From CBDAQD01 sp965275905 (GTDB lineage Bacteria > Pseudomonadota > Alphaproteobacteria > Rhizobiales > JAJFHC01): DNA of 64,000 nucleotides. The notes under the pieces were generated by a model. The model had not been told where the DNA came from. It ran no database searches and saw nothing but the letters and a program-made list of their open reading frames with translations. The stretch spans positions 1-64,000 of the forward strand of contig CBDHYJ010000009.1 in the NCBI GenBank assembly GCA_965275905.1, in the 5' to 3' direction. How positions within the stretch are numbered: position 1 is the first letter of the stretch; the number at the start of each line of letters is the position of its first letter. This document shows, piece by piece, positions 46,601 to 54,900 of this stretch. The position numbers were made by a program, and so were the translations under genes.

Positions 46601-49600
46601 GAGAGCTCGGGGTCGAGATCGACCAGGGTGTGAAGTTCGACAAGATCCTGATCATGTTCGACCTGCCGGAAGACAGTGACTGGCGGAACGAGATCATCTA
46701 TCTGAACGACTTCGAGTACACGCGCAAAACCGGTGGCGAGCTGGAGTTCCAGGTTGCCGCAACCGACAATGACGATGACGAGACCAAGGGCGAGTTCACG
46801 GTCGACCTGATCAGGGGCATCGACATGGTCGCCGGCGATGTCTACGAGAACGAGCTTTCCGGCCAGTCAGTCGGTACGGACAAGGGTAATGCCGACGACA
46901 AGAACAGCGACAGCCGGAGCGACGACTCCGAGATCCATCTCGACCTGTCGAACATCCTGTCGCAGATCGGCGCCAGTGCCGCCGCGACCGTTGCCTTCAC
47001 GGCCGACGTGCTGGCCCAGATGGCCACACTCAGCCTGGAGTCGAAGAGCGAAGCGCTCAGCTACGCCATTGACGGCACCGGCAAGCTGGTCGGCTTCGTC
47101 GACAGTGGTGATGCCGGGCTCGATGACAATGACCGCGTTGTGTTCACGGTCGAGATCGACACGTCCGGCGCGACGCCGTACCTGATCTACGACCAGGTCG
47201 ACCAGTTCGACCATGCCGATCCGGGTGTCGGTACGCCGGGCCCGGCGGTGATCGACGACATCGTGCTCGAATTCGGCCATGTGCTGGAGATCGAGGACGA
47301 CGGTACGGTCTTCGGCCTGCCCGCCGATGCGGTGAAGGTCCGGGTCATCGACGATGTCCCGACCATTGATCCGACGCCGACCGACCTCACGGTCGGCGGC
47401 GACAATCCGGACATGGCCATGGGCAATGCCCAGTTCGTGGTCGGCGCGGACGAGACCGGCTCGCTCAGGATCACCGGCTTCCCGGACATCGACGGCGTTA
47501 CGCATGTGCTGTCGCCCAACGGCCTCCTGCTGACGGCAACCATCGACGGCACCAACGGGAACGCGCCCGATGACGTGTTCTACACGCTCACGCTCGATCC
47601 GGTGACCGGCAAGTACACGTTCAACCTCGTGACGCCACTCGAGGGCGGAACGAGCGCGCAAATCGGCGTGCCGCTGGTGTTCCCCGGTCCGTTCGTCGAT
47701 ACGCTCGCGGCCACCGCAGGGACCAACACGGTCACGTTTGACGGTCTGTTGTTCACGGGATCGGACGGCAACACCGGGTCGTTCAACAATCCGGGTCTTG
47801 CTTCCGATGACGACGACCTCGGCCGCAACGGCCTCGGCTTCGGCGTCCGCGGCGGCAACGGCCAGAAGCCGCAGGACATCAACGATGATGAAGGCTTCCA
47901 GGCGATCATGGACAATCCGGTCACCGGATTTGCGTTCCAGATCGACGGCACCGGCGGCGGCTTCACGTCACAGGTGAGCTGGGAGGCATTCAACGGAGCC
48001 ACCTCGGTCGGGTCGGGCAGCAGTTCAGTCGTCGTGCCGAACGGTCCCGGCACGGTGCCGTTCGACATTGACGGCATCGGCGCGTTTGACCGTGTCGTCA
48101 TCCGGTTCGATCACCAGCAGTCCAACGACACGCTGCGGGTCCAGAGCTTCCAGATCACGGAAGACGTCGATCCCGCGGAGGGTCTGGCGCTCGAATACGA
48201 ACTCACCGGTTCCGACCATGACGGCGACCAGGTCGTCGGCGGGTTCACGGTGAACGTGGAGCCTGAAGCACCTGAGACCAAGTCGATCAAATTGAGGATT
48301 GAACAGACCAAGCACAGTGGCGGGACCTTCGATCAGCACTATTTCGACAATCTCGTAATCATGATCGATGACGTTCCTGTGAGTTACAGTCTGGTTGGAG
48401 GACTTGGTTCGTCTCTTTCCAGCGATGACCTTTTGCTCAGCGGAAGGAATTCTGACGACGATCGGCGCGCAGATCTTCAGATCGACAACGTTCCGCTCGA
48501 TGGAAAGATCTCATTCTCTGCCACCTACTCAAATGGTGACGGTTCACGCAGCTCGGGCGCGGCCGATAATCGGCCTGGCACAGACGAGGGCGTGCGGTTC
48601 CTCTTGGATGCAGGCGACGGATTCAAGATCATCTATGACTACCGAAACAGTAGCGACTATCTGGGCGGCGATACGCTGGTCGCGCGGAGCTTTGTTGCCA
48701 ACTATTCGGCAACGGGCGCAGTTACGCCGGTGTCCGATCCGATCGTGCTTGATCTGAACGGCGACGGCGCGAGCCTCGTGTCACCGGTGGACGGTGTCAG
48801 CTTCGACCTTGATGGCGACGGCACGGCCGAGCAGACGGGCTGGGTGGCCCCGGAAGACGGGTTGCTCGCGCTTGATCTCGACGGCTCGGGCGCCATCGAG
48901 GACGGCTCGGAAGTGTTCTCCGAGAACTTCGGCGAGGGCGGCTTTGCCAACTCGCTGGAGGCGCTGGCGAGCCTTGACGACAACGGCGACGGCGTCATCG
49001 ACAGCGAGGACTCGGCGTATGACGACATCCTCGTCTGGCAGGACGCCAATTCCGACGGCGTCAGCCAGGCCGGCGAGCTCAGGAGCCTTGCCGAGCACGG
49101 CATCGAGTCGATCGATCTGGGCGCCACGGCTGTCGATATCGATGCAGACGGCAATCAGATCTTCGGCGAAGGCGAGTTCACGCTCGACGACGGGACGGTC
49201 GGCTCTTACCTTGCCGCTAATCTCGGCGTCAGGTCGCTCTCGGAATCCGAGGCCCGGCAGCAGCGCCAGACCGCCGCGGCTGAAGCCATCGCGGCTGCCA
49301 TCGGTGCCGTCGTGATCATCGACATGATGACGGGTGACGCGGTTGCCGCAACGGCGACGGTCGCGGATGCTCCGGCGAACGGCGAAGCGACGGTGAGTGC
49401 CGACAACAGCGTCATGTACGAGGCTGCCGACGGCTTCAGCGGCCAGGACAGCTTCACCGTCGAAGTCAGCGACGGCAATGGCGGTGTCGAGATCAAGACG
49501 GTCTACCTCGATGTCGAGGACGGCGTGGTCACGGGTTCGGCGGTAGCCGGTCCGGACGATGCGGTCCTGCTCGGCTCCGAGGTCGCAGAGACGCTCGACG

Positions 49601-50163
49601 CCAGCAGCGATGCCGCTCCGGCGGCCGACGGTTCGGAAGGCGATGACGATACGGTTATCGTCGGCGGCGACGGGGACGATGTCCTGATCGGCGGCGAGGG
49701 TGACGACACGCTCATCGGCGGCGGCGGCAACGACGCGCTGCACGGCAATGGCGGTGACGACACCCTGTTCGGCGGTGCCGGAGACGACGAGCTGTTCGGC
49801 GGTGACGGCGAGGACGTCCTCGTGGGCGGCTCGGGCGCCAATGAGCTTACCGGCGGTGGTGACGGCGATGTGTTCGTCTTCACCAAGGCGGCTCTCGATG
49901 ACGGATTGCTCGATCAGGTGCTCGATTACAGCTTCGCCGATGGCGATACGCTCGACCTGACCGCGCTGTTCGACACGGAAGGCGGTGACCTCAACGACTT
50001 CGTTGCCTACGATGCCGCAAGCGGCGACCTTTCGGTCGATGCCGACGGTGCCGGCGGCGAGTCGGCGAAGACCATCGCCAAGATCGACACCGGTAGCGGG
50101 GCCGCAGCAGACCTGCAAGTCCTGTTCACCGACGACGGCAGCTCCGACTCGGGCGTCGTCTAG
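40603..50163 (+). CDS. Giant RTX adhesin, LapA-like, type I secreted
   Basis: This 3186-residue acidic protein starts at the ATG at 40603 (AGGAG upstream). Residues 1-139 form an N-terminal domain shared with the second giant (FTAASGLVVPLPDGATI; IGDLTLP). They are followed by PAAG at 140-143, a LapG-type cleavage site. Then come T1SS-143-like modules of about 185 residues, interrupted by a lectin-like (DUF642-type) domain encoded near 42652-43150 (NLIRNGSFEHF; VPGWRTG). At the C-terminal end are Asp-rich EF-hand-like motifs (LDLNGDGASL; DLDGDG), a cadherin-like tandem segment, about eight GGxGxD RTX repeats (49650-49870) and a C-terminal secretion signal. It should be a surface adhesin held through its N-terminus. 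Confidence 0.93.
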   Translation: MNIRPQDSNTDSKDAETISGSSAEAAIAGAAGNDEIIVAQSNTLPQDSLVFERVESDSFDTGTITQRFTAASGLVVPLPDGATIARILIVGNDLVIVASDGSVLFVEGGASNPPSIQIGDLTLPNDAVTAAIQNVPETVPAAGPDGGSGAPGSSGNSFVTPEGNIASEFDLVDLLGFSDFVFGLAEDEEREFLEEDTVPIFLGAEVVTVEEDDLNQELGINYRFLTKKYAKLFWDQIENGEKDGVSVGNNEDGSIDAFTAMGNLNIDFQDDGPAAVDPIVFVPGQTAPVGLTSDGQQLTYEISPDGLTLRAFDDDGDVFTVVIDPTVPGGKYTFTLLDNIDHLPTQEGEELLNLVFSLIATDGDGSAVVGSFNVNIQDDVPVLLTKELLKELWEKEQEEPTEDKDKEKNKGNEQQEPSLSDDGEGGENGHDGFFKKLMLRMGKVDEDELNNFDWRHNRDGDDIEGSRGTDAHRYDRGDGSVKAQGSLGVLFGADDGEARSIVFNQDSETDSIQDPDGENGNCLTACIPIGDGEFKEIPLTSKGEPVKYVINEAGTMLIGYTGEPPEDPFGENGGNDDGPFIASRGGYGGGDDDGTRLIFKVALDDDDYGYFKFTLWDQLDHPRTDDPRTEEEETAFEDTIVLKFGFTATDSDGDSLDSELTIKVKDDIPELKCPHREDDWKYWEVISDNLIRNGSFEHFEGGLGMGGRWDYLADNEVPGWRTGPGDTPIEIQKSVYDNNYHGQHELELDSTDNYTIWQKVDTHDCGYYKLSFGYAPRPGFGEDTNGVKVFWNGELIATITGDGTGDEGFQWETYEFLVEGNGDHGVLAFRGIGESDSFGGMIDGVRLREIENPYQVQGYVDEDDLLTHLSHGTSPDGDTNWHFGLYFGTVSTSGWLSSLVKVGADEIDNYGPYTKGTFSFTDDAVETLEAMNLTSKGAELTYYTYGNYIVAVDDNGKPGPSLSDRPVFVLELTGKGYFKFTLKDQLDHDNPGVGQMGPAVEDILKIDFSKIVQVSDFDGDTVVLKDNSFVVKVRDDVPEHTNHKVWGYVNEDDLDTYLSHGTSPDHDTGWYGQISTDGYLNKLVKVGADEVDQYGRWGQHKLGEFNFTRNAEEKLEDKGWTSKGEELSYQIFGNTLVAYVNANSNYPDYHPSYDRKVFTLEIQENGYFKYTQWDQLDHDNPGVGEMGPAVQDILYLDFSHIVKFSDFDGDTIILKDDQFVIKVRDDVPETTGEKVWKFVSETDFDADKKYFEHPPVLSDGTSPDSDTRYDGSIGTEGYLSSLVKVGADETGQYGYNGQYKKGDFNFKGNAVRTMEYMALMSKGEALSYEIDGDTLIAYVNSHPDYPDYNSYYDRTVFTLELQENGYFKYIQYDQLDHKDDYDRPIDELKIDFSKIVKFSDFDGDTIMLDPWSFVVKVGDDEPELRDKEIHRTVDEDDIRTDLSEGTYSFNDNGPLKATGDLAHLVKVGADEDPIFMFKSNTVQTMRDLGLKSQGDALRYHVDGDTLIAYVEEGPNNSGYNENSDRTMFTLEVQQDGDFKYLQFDQLDHLIHLGPQYDDEVQKLSYLEIDFAPILKVSDYDWDTVMLRDGSFVIKVVDDEPYIGESKIVVDEDGLPGGNPFGPEDEGVTPPQNIDSGNLNILIGADEPGDINFASLHNEVVVDKDGNDIFSDGAPLKYLWDQSTHTLSAVTVGGGNPGTTIFTLAITDVATAAYTFNLMGPVDHPLNNQEDDINLKLRVEVKDYDHDVAYGWVKVLIDDDTPVIKDIEDGVLVAEDGVMMMGDIEVMYGGDGPADPGNLKICGWPEIEGYSGELNDDGTLLTVTEDGSGDVAYTVQLDPVNETYKFTLVNAPDLSSLMESETYELTFNRNWSTRETRTVEGEGSGGERDEAGVTFDGKIFPGGVFNDARDYESGSSSTRSRDDINPHSDNGFGIRGHALNDESYGLEGFEAMFNDGPVHSFAFDIFFNRGTDDVKLTYKLYNDGSEVGSNTTTIESPGYNGELGVEIDQGVKFDKILIMFDLPEDSDWRNEIIYLNDFEYTRKTGGELEFQVAATDNDDDETKGEFTVDLIRGIDMVAGDVYENELSGQSVGTDKGNADDKNSDSRSDDSEIHLDLSNILSQIGASAAATVAFTADVLAQMATLSLESKSEALSYAIDGTGKLVGFVDSGDAGLDDNDRVVFTVEIDTSGATPYLIYDQVDQFDHADPGVGTPGPAVIDDIVLEFGHVLEIEDDGTVFGLPADAVKVRVIDDVPTIDPTPTDLTVGGDNPDMAMGNAQFVVGADETGSLRITGFPDIDGVTHVLSPNGLLLTATIDGTNGNAPDDVFYTLTLDPVTGKYTFNLVTPLEGGTSAQIGVPLVFPGPFVDTLAATAGTNTVTFDGLLFTGSDGNTGSFNNPGLASDDDDLGRNGLGFGVRGGNGQKPQDINDDEGFQAIMDNPVTGFAFQIDGTGGGFTSQVSWEAFNGATSVGSGSSSVVVPNGPGTVPFDIDGIGAFDRVVIRFDHQQSNDTLRVQSFQITEDVDPAEGLALEYELTGSDHDGDQVVGGFTVNVEPEAPETKSIKLRIEQTKHSGGTFDQHYFDNLVIMIDDVPVSYSLVGGLGSSLSSDDLLLSGRNSDDDRRADLQIDNVPLDGKISFSATYSNGDGSRSSGAADNRPGTDEGVRFLLDAGDGFKIIYDYRNSSDYLGGDTLVARSFVANYSATGAVTPVSDPIVLDLNGDGASLVSPVDGVSFDLDGDGTAEQTGWVAPEDGLLALDLDGSGAIEDGSEVFSENFGEGGFANSLEALASLDDNGDGVIDSEDSAYDDILVWQDANSDGVSQAGELRSLAEHGIESIDLGATAVDIDADGNQIFGEGEFTLDDGTVGSYLAANLGVRSLSESEARQQRQTAAAEAIAAAIGAVVIIDMMTGDAVAATATVADAPANGEATVSADNSVMYEAADGFSGQDSFTVEVSDGNGGVEIKTVYLDVEDGVVTGSAVAGPDDAVLLGSEVAETLDASSDAAPAADGSEGDDDTVIVGGDGDDVLIGGEGDDTLIGGGGNDALHGNGGDDTLFGGAGDDELFGGDGEDVLVGGSGANELTGGGDGDVFVFTKAALDDGLLDQVLDYSFADGDTLDLTALFDTEGGDLNDFVAYDAASGDLSVDADGAGGESAKTIAKIDTGSGAAADLQVLFTDDGSSDSGVV
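43165..45408 (+). repeat. Four tandem T1SS-143-type modules
   Basis: Four consecutive modules of about 530-575 bases start near 43168, 43729, 44299 and 44878. Each holds L-x-LVKVGADE, SKGEALSY-like, FKYxQxDQLDH and SDFDGDT, ending with VKVRDDVPE. The first three are most alike, implying recent duplication. Confidence 0.85.
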
Positions 50164-50214
50164 AAAAGCAACGAAAGGGACCTGTCCGCCATGCGGACGG
50201 GGCTGGAGACGGGC

Positions 50215-50256
50215 AAATGGCCGGTGTGGAGTTTGCTTCACACTGGCCATTTTCTT
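50215..50256 (+). terminator. Terminator-like hairpin after the first giant gene
   Basis: A 14-bp stem with one G-U pair (50215-50228 with 50239-50252) and a 10-base loop is followed by a short T-rich run. It lies before the GHKL-like gene, which may therefore depend on read-through or its own promoter. Confidence 0.6.
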
Positions 50257-50357
50257 GCAAGTTCCGGCAAAGTGTTCCACCCCGGAGGCCAGTTGCCGGC
50301 CTGGACCGCGCAAACCCGGGAGTTTCCCGGGCAAGCGACTAACGGAGATGTGCCAAA

Positions 50358-51173
50358 ATGGATCCGCGTCCGCCAATCGTTCACCTGCTTCTGACCGACC
50401 AGTACCTTGTCGTGGCCAACCAGGGGCCGCCGATCACCCATGACCGGCTGGTCGCGTTGTGTCGTCTGGGCATGACCACGAAAGTCTCCAGAGTCGAGCG
50501 CGAGATCGCGAGCCGCGAGTCCGCTGATGCGGAGCTCAAGCTGATCCGCGAGAGCGCCATGAGCCAGTACAAGGACGATCCGGAGACGCTGGCCAAGGCG
50601 ATCGCGATCGAGGACACGCTGCGCGAGCGCATGCGCGGCTACGTCATCAAGGAGATGCTGCAGAACGCCAACGATGCCGTCGTGCCGAGCCCGACCGGCG
50701 GACAGGGTATCGGCTTTGCGAGCGTGCTGACCGCGACGGACCTGCCGCGCATCCATTCCGGCCACCTGTCGTTCGGTTTCAACCCGACGCTGACGCGGGA
50801 GGGGCTGGGACGCGAGGCCCTGCTGGGCGATGACGGCAAGGTGCCGGTGATCCGCTTCCCGTTCCCGGTCGACCGCGACCGCGAGCCCGAACGTATCGCC
50901 ATGCTGTGCCGGATGTACACGACCACGGTGATCCTGCCCCTGCGGGACCGCACCGCGCGTGACCTGGTCGCCACGGAATGGGACCGCATGGTGCACGACG
51001 TCACCATCGTCAGCTTCCTGCCGGCCGTGCGCTCGATTATCTGGGACCGGGACGATCCCACCGAAAAGGTGCGGCGGCTGTGCCGCATTGCCGACGACGG
51101 GACGGTCGAGACCGAAGATATCGGGACGTTTGCCTCGCCCGAGCCGATGACGATCCGGCAGGCGCGGCCCTGA
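50358..51173 (+). CDS. GHKL/sacsin-like ATP-binding-motif protein, partner of the first giant adhesin
   Basis: This 271-residue protein is a paralogue of the one at 57251-58117. Near the N-terminus is YLVVANQGPPITHDRLVALC-like sequence resembling the G1 region of sacsin/Hsp90-type ATPases, then TTK. After a charged helical stretch (about 43-92) comes KEMLQNANDAV (E99, N103, D106), a good N-box. It is followed almost directly by GGQGIGFASVLTATDLPRI, like the glycine-rich lid. In known GHKL proteins the N-box comes before G1, so the order is permuted. No signal peptide. Function unknown; the position after a giant adhesin gene, repeated at the second giant, points to a role with it. Confidence 0.85.
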   Translation: MDPRPPIVHLLLTDQYLVVANQGPPITHDRLVALCRLGMTTKVSRVEREIASRESADAELKLIRESAMSQYKDDPETLAKAIAIEDTLRERMRGYVIKEMLQNANDAVVPSPTGGQGIGFASVLTATDLPRIHSGHLSFGFNPTLTREGLGREALLGDDGKVPVIRFPFPVDRDREPERIAMLCRMYTTTVILPLRDRTARDLVATEWDRMVHDVTIVSFLPAVRSIIWDRDDPTEKVRRLCRIADDGTVETEDIGTFASPEPMTIRQARP

Positions 51174-51206
51174 CATTCCCCGACGCGGCGCCATCGTTCG
51201 GCGGCG

Positions 51207-51821
51207 TCAGTCTTCCATCATGAACGCAAGAACCGGCGAGTCGACGCCGAGCTTCCGGCTGAGCAGGCAGACGCTCACGCGGTGTACGGTCTGCTCGTCC
51301 GCGCAGGCCATGCCGAGCCGGTCGAAGAACACCCGGTCCGGCTGGTCGGCCATGGTGCGTCTTATCCGGTCGAACGGCTGGCGGAAGGTGAACTTGACGG
51401 TCTCCGGCGCGATCGGTTCCGCGCCGTCCTCGCCGGGTGCGAGGAAGGCCCGCGCGAAGGCCGGGTTGTGGCCGGCGAGCTGCCGGCTCGGGCTGATGAC
51501 GAAACAGGGCGTCGGACAGGCGGCCAGAACCATGGGGAGGTTGGCGTCCTGGGCGGCGAGCCTCGCTCGCAACAGCTGCTGGCGCAGCCACAGGACGCAA
51601 TAGGTGCGCAGCCGGGAGGTCTTGTTTTCGCCCTCGCCGGCGGTGGCCATGATCTCGAACACGAGATCGGTCATCTTGAGCTTCTGTTCGCGCGCCGCGG
51701 TCTCAAGCTGGGCCCAGAAAGCCTCCTCGAGACGGATGCTGACGCGGTTGCCGTCGCGCTGGAGAACACGCAGGCGCGTGTCGGTCTGATGGCGTCCGCC
51801 GCTATCCACAGAATTCGACAT
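51207..51821 (-). CDS. Ribbon-helix-helix protein with PAS-like C-terminal domain
   Basis: This 204-residue protein has an RHH_4-type DNA-binding domain (RVSIRLEEAFWAQLETAA, then MTDLVFEIMA and SRLRTYCVLWLRQQL). A C-terminal PAS-like domain follows (LAACPTPCFVISPSRQLAGHNPAF). The combination suggests a ligand- or redox-sensing regulator. It is transcribed away from the second giant gene, and a 12-bp palindrome lies just upstream of its start. Confidence 0.8.
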   Translation of the reverse strand: MSNSVDSGGRHQTDTRLRVLQRDGNRVSIRLEEAFWAQLETAAREQKLKMTDLVFEIMATAGEGENKTSRLRTYCVLWLRQQLLRARLAAQDANLPMVLAACPTPCFVISPSRQLAGHNPAFARAFLAPGEDGAEPIAPETVKFTFRQPFDRIRRTMADQPDRVFFDRLGMACADEQTVHRVSVCLLSRKLGVDSPVLAFMMED

Positions 51822-51827
51822 TTCGAC

Positions 51828-51839
51828 ATACTATAGTAT
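51828..51839. promoter_or_regulatory. Perfect palindrome, likely operator of the RHH protein
   Basis: ATACTATAGTAT is a perfect 12-bp palindrome 7 bases above the RHH start codon, in the 166-base region shared with the second giant gene. A partial copy (CTACTATCAT) lies near 51892. RHH proteins often bind such short palindromes and control their own gene; use at the giant gene is inferred. Confidence 0.5.
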
Positions 51840-51987
51840 ATCGATAGAGATTCGAGGCAGGTTTATATTCTGAGTGATATTGCCTACTATCATGGTGAAT
51901 GAATTGTAAATGAGCGGCAGTTCAATTCCTTGAAATTGCGGGAGTTCGGGGGGCTGGGGGACTGCGTATACCCGGGGGCAATCGGCT

Positions 51988-54900
51988 ATGAGTCTGGATC
52001 CGAATTTCATTTCGTCGGCACGCGACGGAATTGAGGAGTTCGTCGACGAGCGTACAGAGGCGCTCAGTTTCGAAGACGGCAGTCGTTTTGACGGCATGAT
52101 GCAGGTTGCGCAGGTCAACACTGGCGGTTTCCAGGTTGGCAATGCGCAGGACGGCGATTTCGATCCCGACGCGGTAACACAGAGCTTCACGGCTGCGGCC
52201 GGGCTTGTCGTGCCGCTGCCGGCGGGCGCGGTGATCGACCGGATTCTGATCTCCGGCAACGATCTCGTCATTATCACGACAAGCGGTTCGGTCTATCTGG
52301 TCGAGAACGGCGCCAATATTCCGCCCGCGATCCAGATCGGCGATCTCACGATCCCGTCCGAGCAGATCGCCACAGCCCTTTCCGAGGTGCCGGACATTCA
52401 GACTGCGGCCGGGCCCCAGGGCGGTTCGGGACCCGGCAGCAGCGGCAACAACTTCTCGCGGTTCGATATCGAGGATCTGGGCGACGGTTTTGACGTCGGC
52501 GACCTGCTTCAGGGACTGGGCCTGTTCTTCCCCGGCGGACCGGGCAGCGAGACCACGGAAGATCCGCCGATCGAGCCGGTCGAACCGATCATCGTGGACG
52601 GCGGGCCGGAGCCGGTCAGCGCGGTGCTGCTCGAGGAAGACGACCTGTTCGGCGTCTTTGGTGCCTTCTTCGGCGGCTTCGAGGGCTTCTACGGATTCGA
52701 AGGCAGCGAAGGCGTGCCCGGCGGACCGCCCGAGCAGTACAACCCGTTCTTCGTGATCGCCGGCTTCGGCGAGGTCATCTACGATCTCGAATACGGCTTC
52801 GAGTATCTCGATTACTACGATGACTTCGACTTCGAGGACATCTTCTTCCCCGGTTTCCTCGGCAACCTCGGCGGCACGCTGCTGTTCAACACCGACCTCA
52901 GCTTCCTGGAGATCTTCGGCGGTTTCGGCAATGACGAGGACGGCTCGCGCGACAGCGGCCTGCGTGCGACGGGCAGCTTCAATCTTGGAACGGGCGATTT
53001 CAGCACGGTCTTCGATACGTCGGCGATCGATGTGCTGAACACGGGGCTGACGTCGAACGGTCAGCCGGTGCTGTTCGAGATCAGCTCCGATGGCAAGACC
53101 CTCTACGCCTATACACTGGAACAGGCGGGCAACCATGGAGGATACGAGGGCGGCTACTTCGAAGGCGGCTTTTTCGAAGGCGGGTTCTTCGAGGGCGGGT
53201 TCTTTGAGGGCGGTTTCTTCGAAGGCGGCTTCTTCGAGGGGGGCTACCTCGGGGGTGATGTCCTCGTCCGGCCGGTCTTCGAGATAAACATCTTCGACTT
53301 TGCCGGTTCGTACACGATCGAGCTCTACAACAATCTCGATCACCTGCCGACGGAGCAGGGTGAGGAGATCCTTCCCTACAACTTCCCGTTCATTACGACG
53401 GACAATGGCGACGGTTCAACCATCACCGGGTTCTTCCAGGCCCAGTTCCAGGATGACGCGCCGGTGCTGGTCAAGGATTTGCTCGAGGTCATTTTTGACG
53501 CGATCGTGGCCTTCTCGGAAGATCCGGAAACCGACCTGTCTCAGTTCGACTGGGGCCTTGAAGCGCTGCCGGAGTTCTTCGAGTTCATCGCTGATGTCTT
53601 CGGCGACGACGTGTTCGACATCGATCCTGTGGAGGATGCCGGCGCTTTCGAGTTTCTCTATGCGTTCCTGCAGGTCGTTGTCGGTCTGGAGTATGGCGCG
53701 GTTTCCGAAGAGCTCCTCAATAACCTCGACCGCGACGTGCACCTGAACCAGGTGCTGGGCTTCGAGGTCGGCATCGATGACGGCGACAATATCGAGGGCT
53801 CGCTCGGCACCTACGCGGAAGGGTTCGATTATTTCAATCCCTATACCGAGTTCTTCGAATACCTGTTCAGCCATGATCACGACGAATACTACGTGCCGCA
53901 CGCGTACAATGAGTACGACGAATACGAAGAAGAAGGGCATCACGACGATCACGACGACTGCCCGGACGGCTCGGTCACGACATACGGCCTCCTGGGCGCC
54001 CTGTTCGGTGCCGATTACGGCGAGGCCCGCGAGATCGTGTTCAACGACGCGATGGCCGGTCTGGCGACGGTGGGCGGCGTACAACTGCAGTCCAAGGGCG
54101 AGGACGTCACATACGTCATCAGCGAGGACGGCACGCTGCTGCAGGCCTTCGCCTCGGAGGGCGATGACGACGAGCCGCGGCTGGTGTTCGAGGTCGAGCT
54201 GACCGACCAGATCATCGGCGCGTTCCGCTTCACTCTGTTCGACCAACTCGACCATGCAACGCCAGAGCTGGAGCCTGAGCCTGTCGAGACGCCGGCCATC
54301 GAGCAGTTCAACGGCACTTACTATAACGGCGGCCTGTTCGAGGGCATCGAGGAGCACCTGGAGGAAATCGTCGATCCGGAGAACGGTATCCAGGACGGCA
54401 TCGGCGACGTCTTCGCCATCCTCGAGTTCCTCTACGATGCGGTCGATTCCGACGGCGATGTCGCTACCGGGTCGTTCTTTGTCGAGGTCTGGGACGACGA
54501 GCCCTATTATGCCGACGGCTATTACGGCAACATGCTGGCCGACTACGGCCTTGCCGCCCACGAAGAGGGCCAGGTCCTGGTTGGCCGCCTGTTCGTCGGC
54601 GCCGACGAGCCGGGCGACATTTCCTTCAGCCCCGTCGAAGAGCAGGAGTTCTACTCGCCGGGCGAGAGCGAGAGCGAGGGCGAGGACGAGTACGGCCTGC
54701 CGTCGTCCTTCGCCGGACTATCGCTCGAGTACACCCTGTCGGAAGACGGTCGCACGCTTGAAGCGCGCTTTAACGGCGACAACGACTTCAACGGCCTGCT
54801 TCTGTTCTCGCTGGCCATCAATGCGGACAACCTGACCTATTCGTTCACGCTCGGGGACAACCTGCCGGCGCTGCCGGAGAACGGCGAAAACGAGGAGAAT

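Noticed and set aside
49640..49870. Short repeated DNA units resembling a CRISPR array
   Set aside because: The repeats are coding RTX nonapeptides (GGxGxDxLx), in frame and without spacers of constant length.
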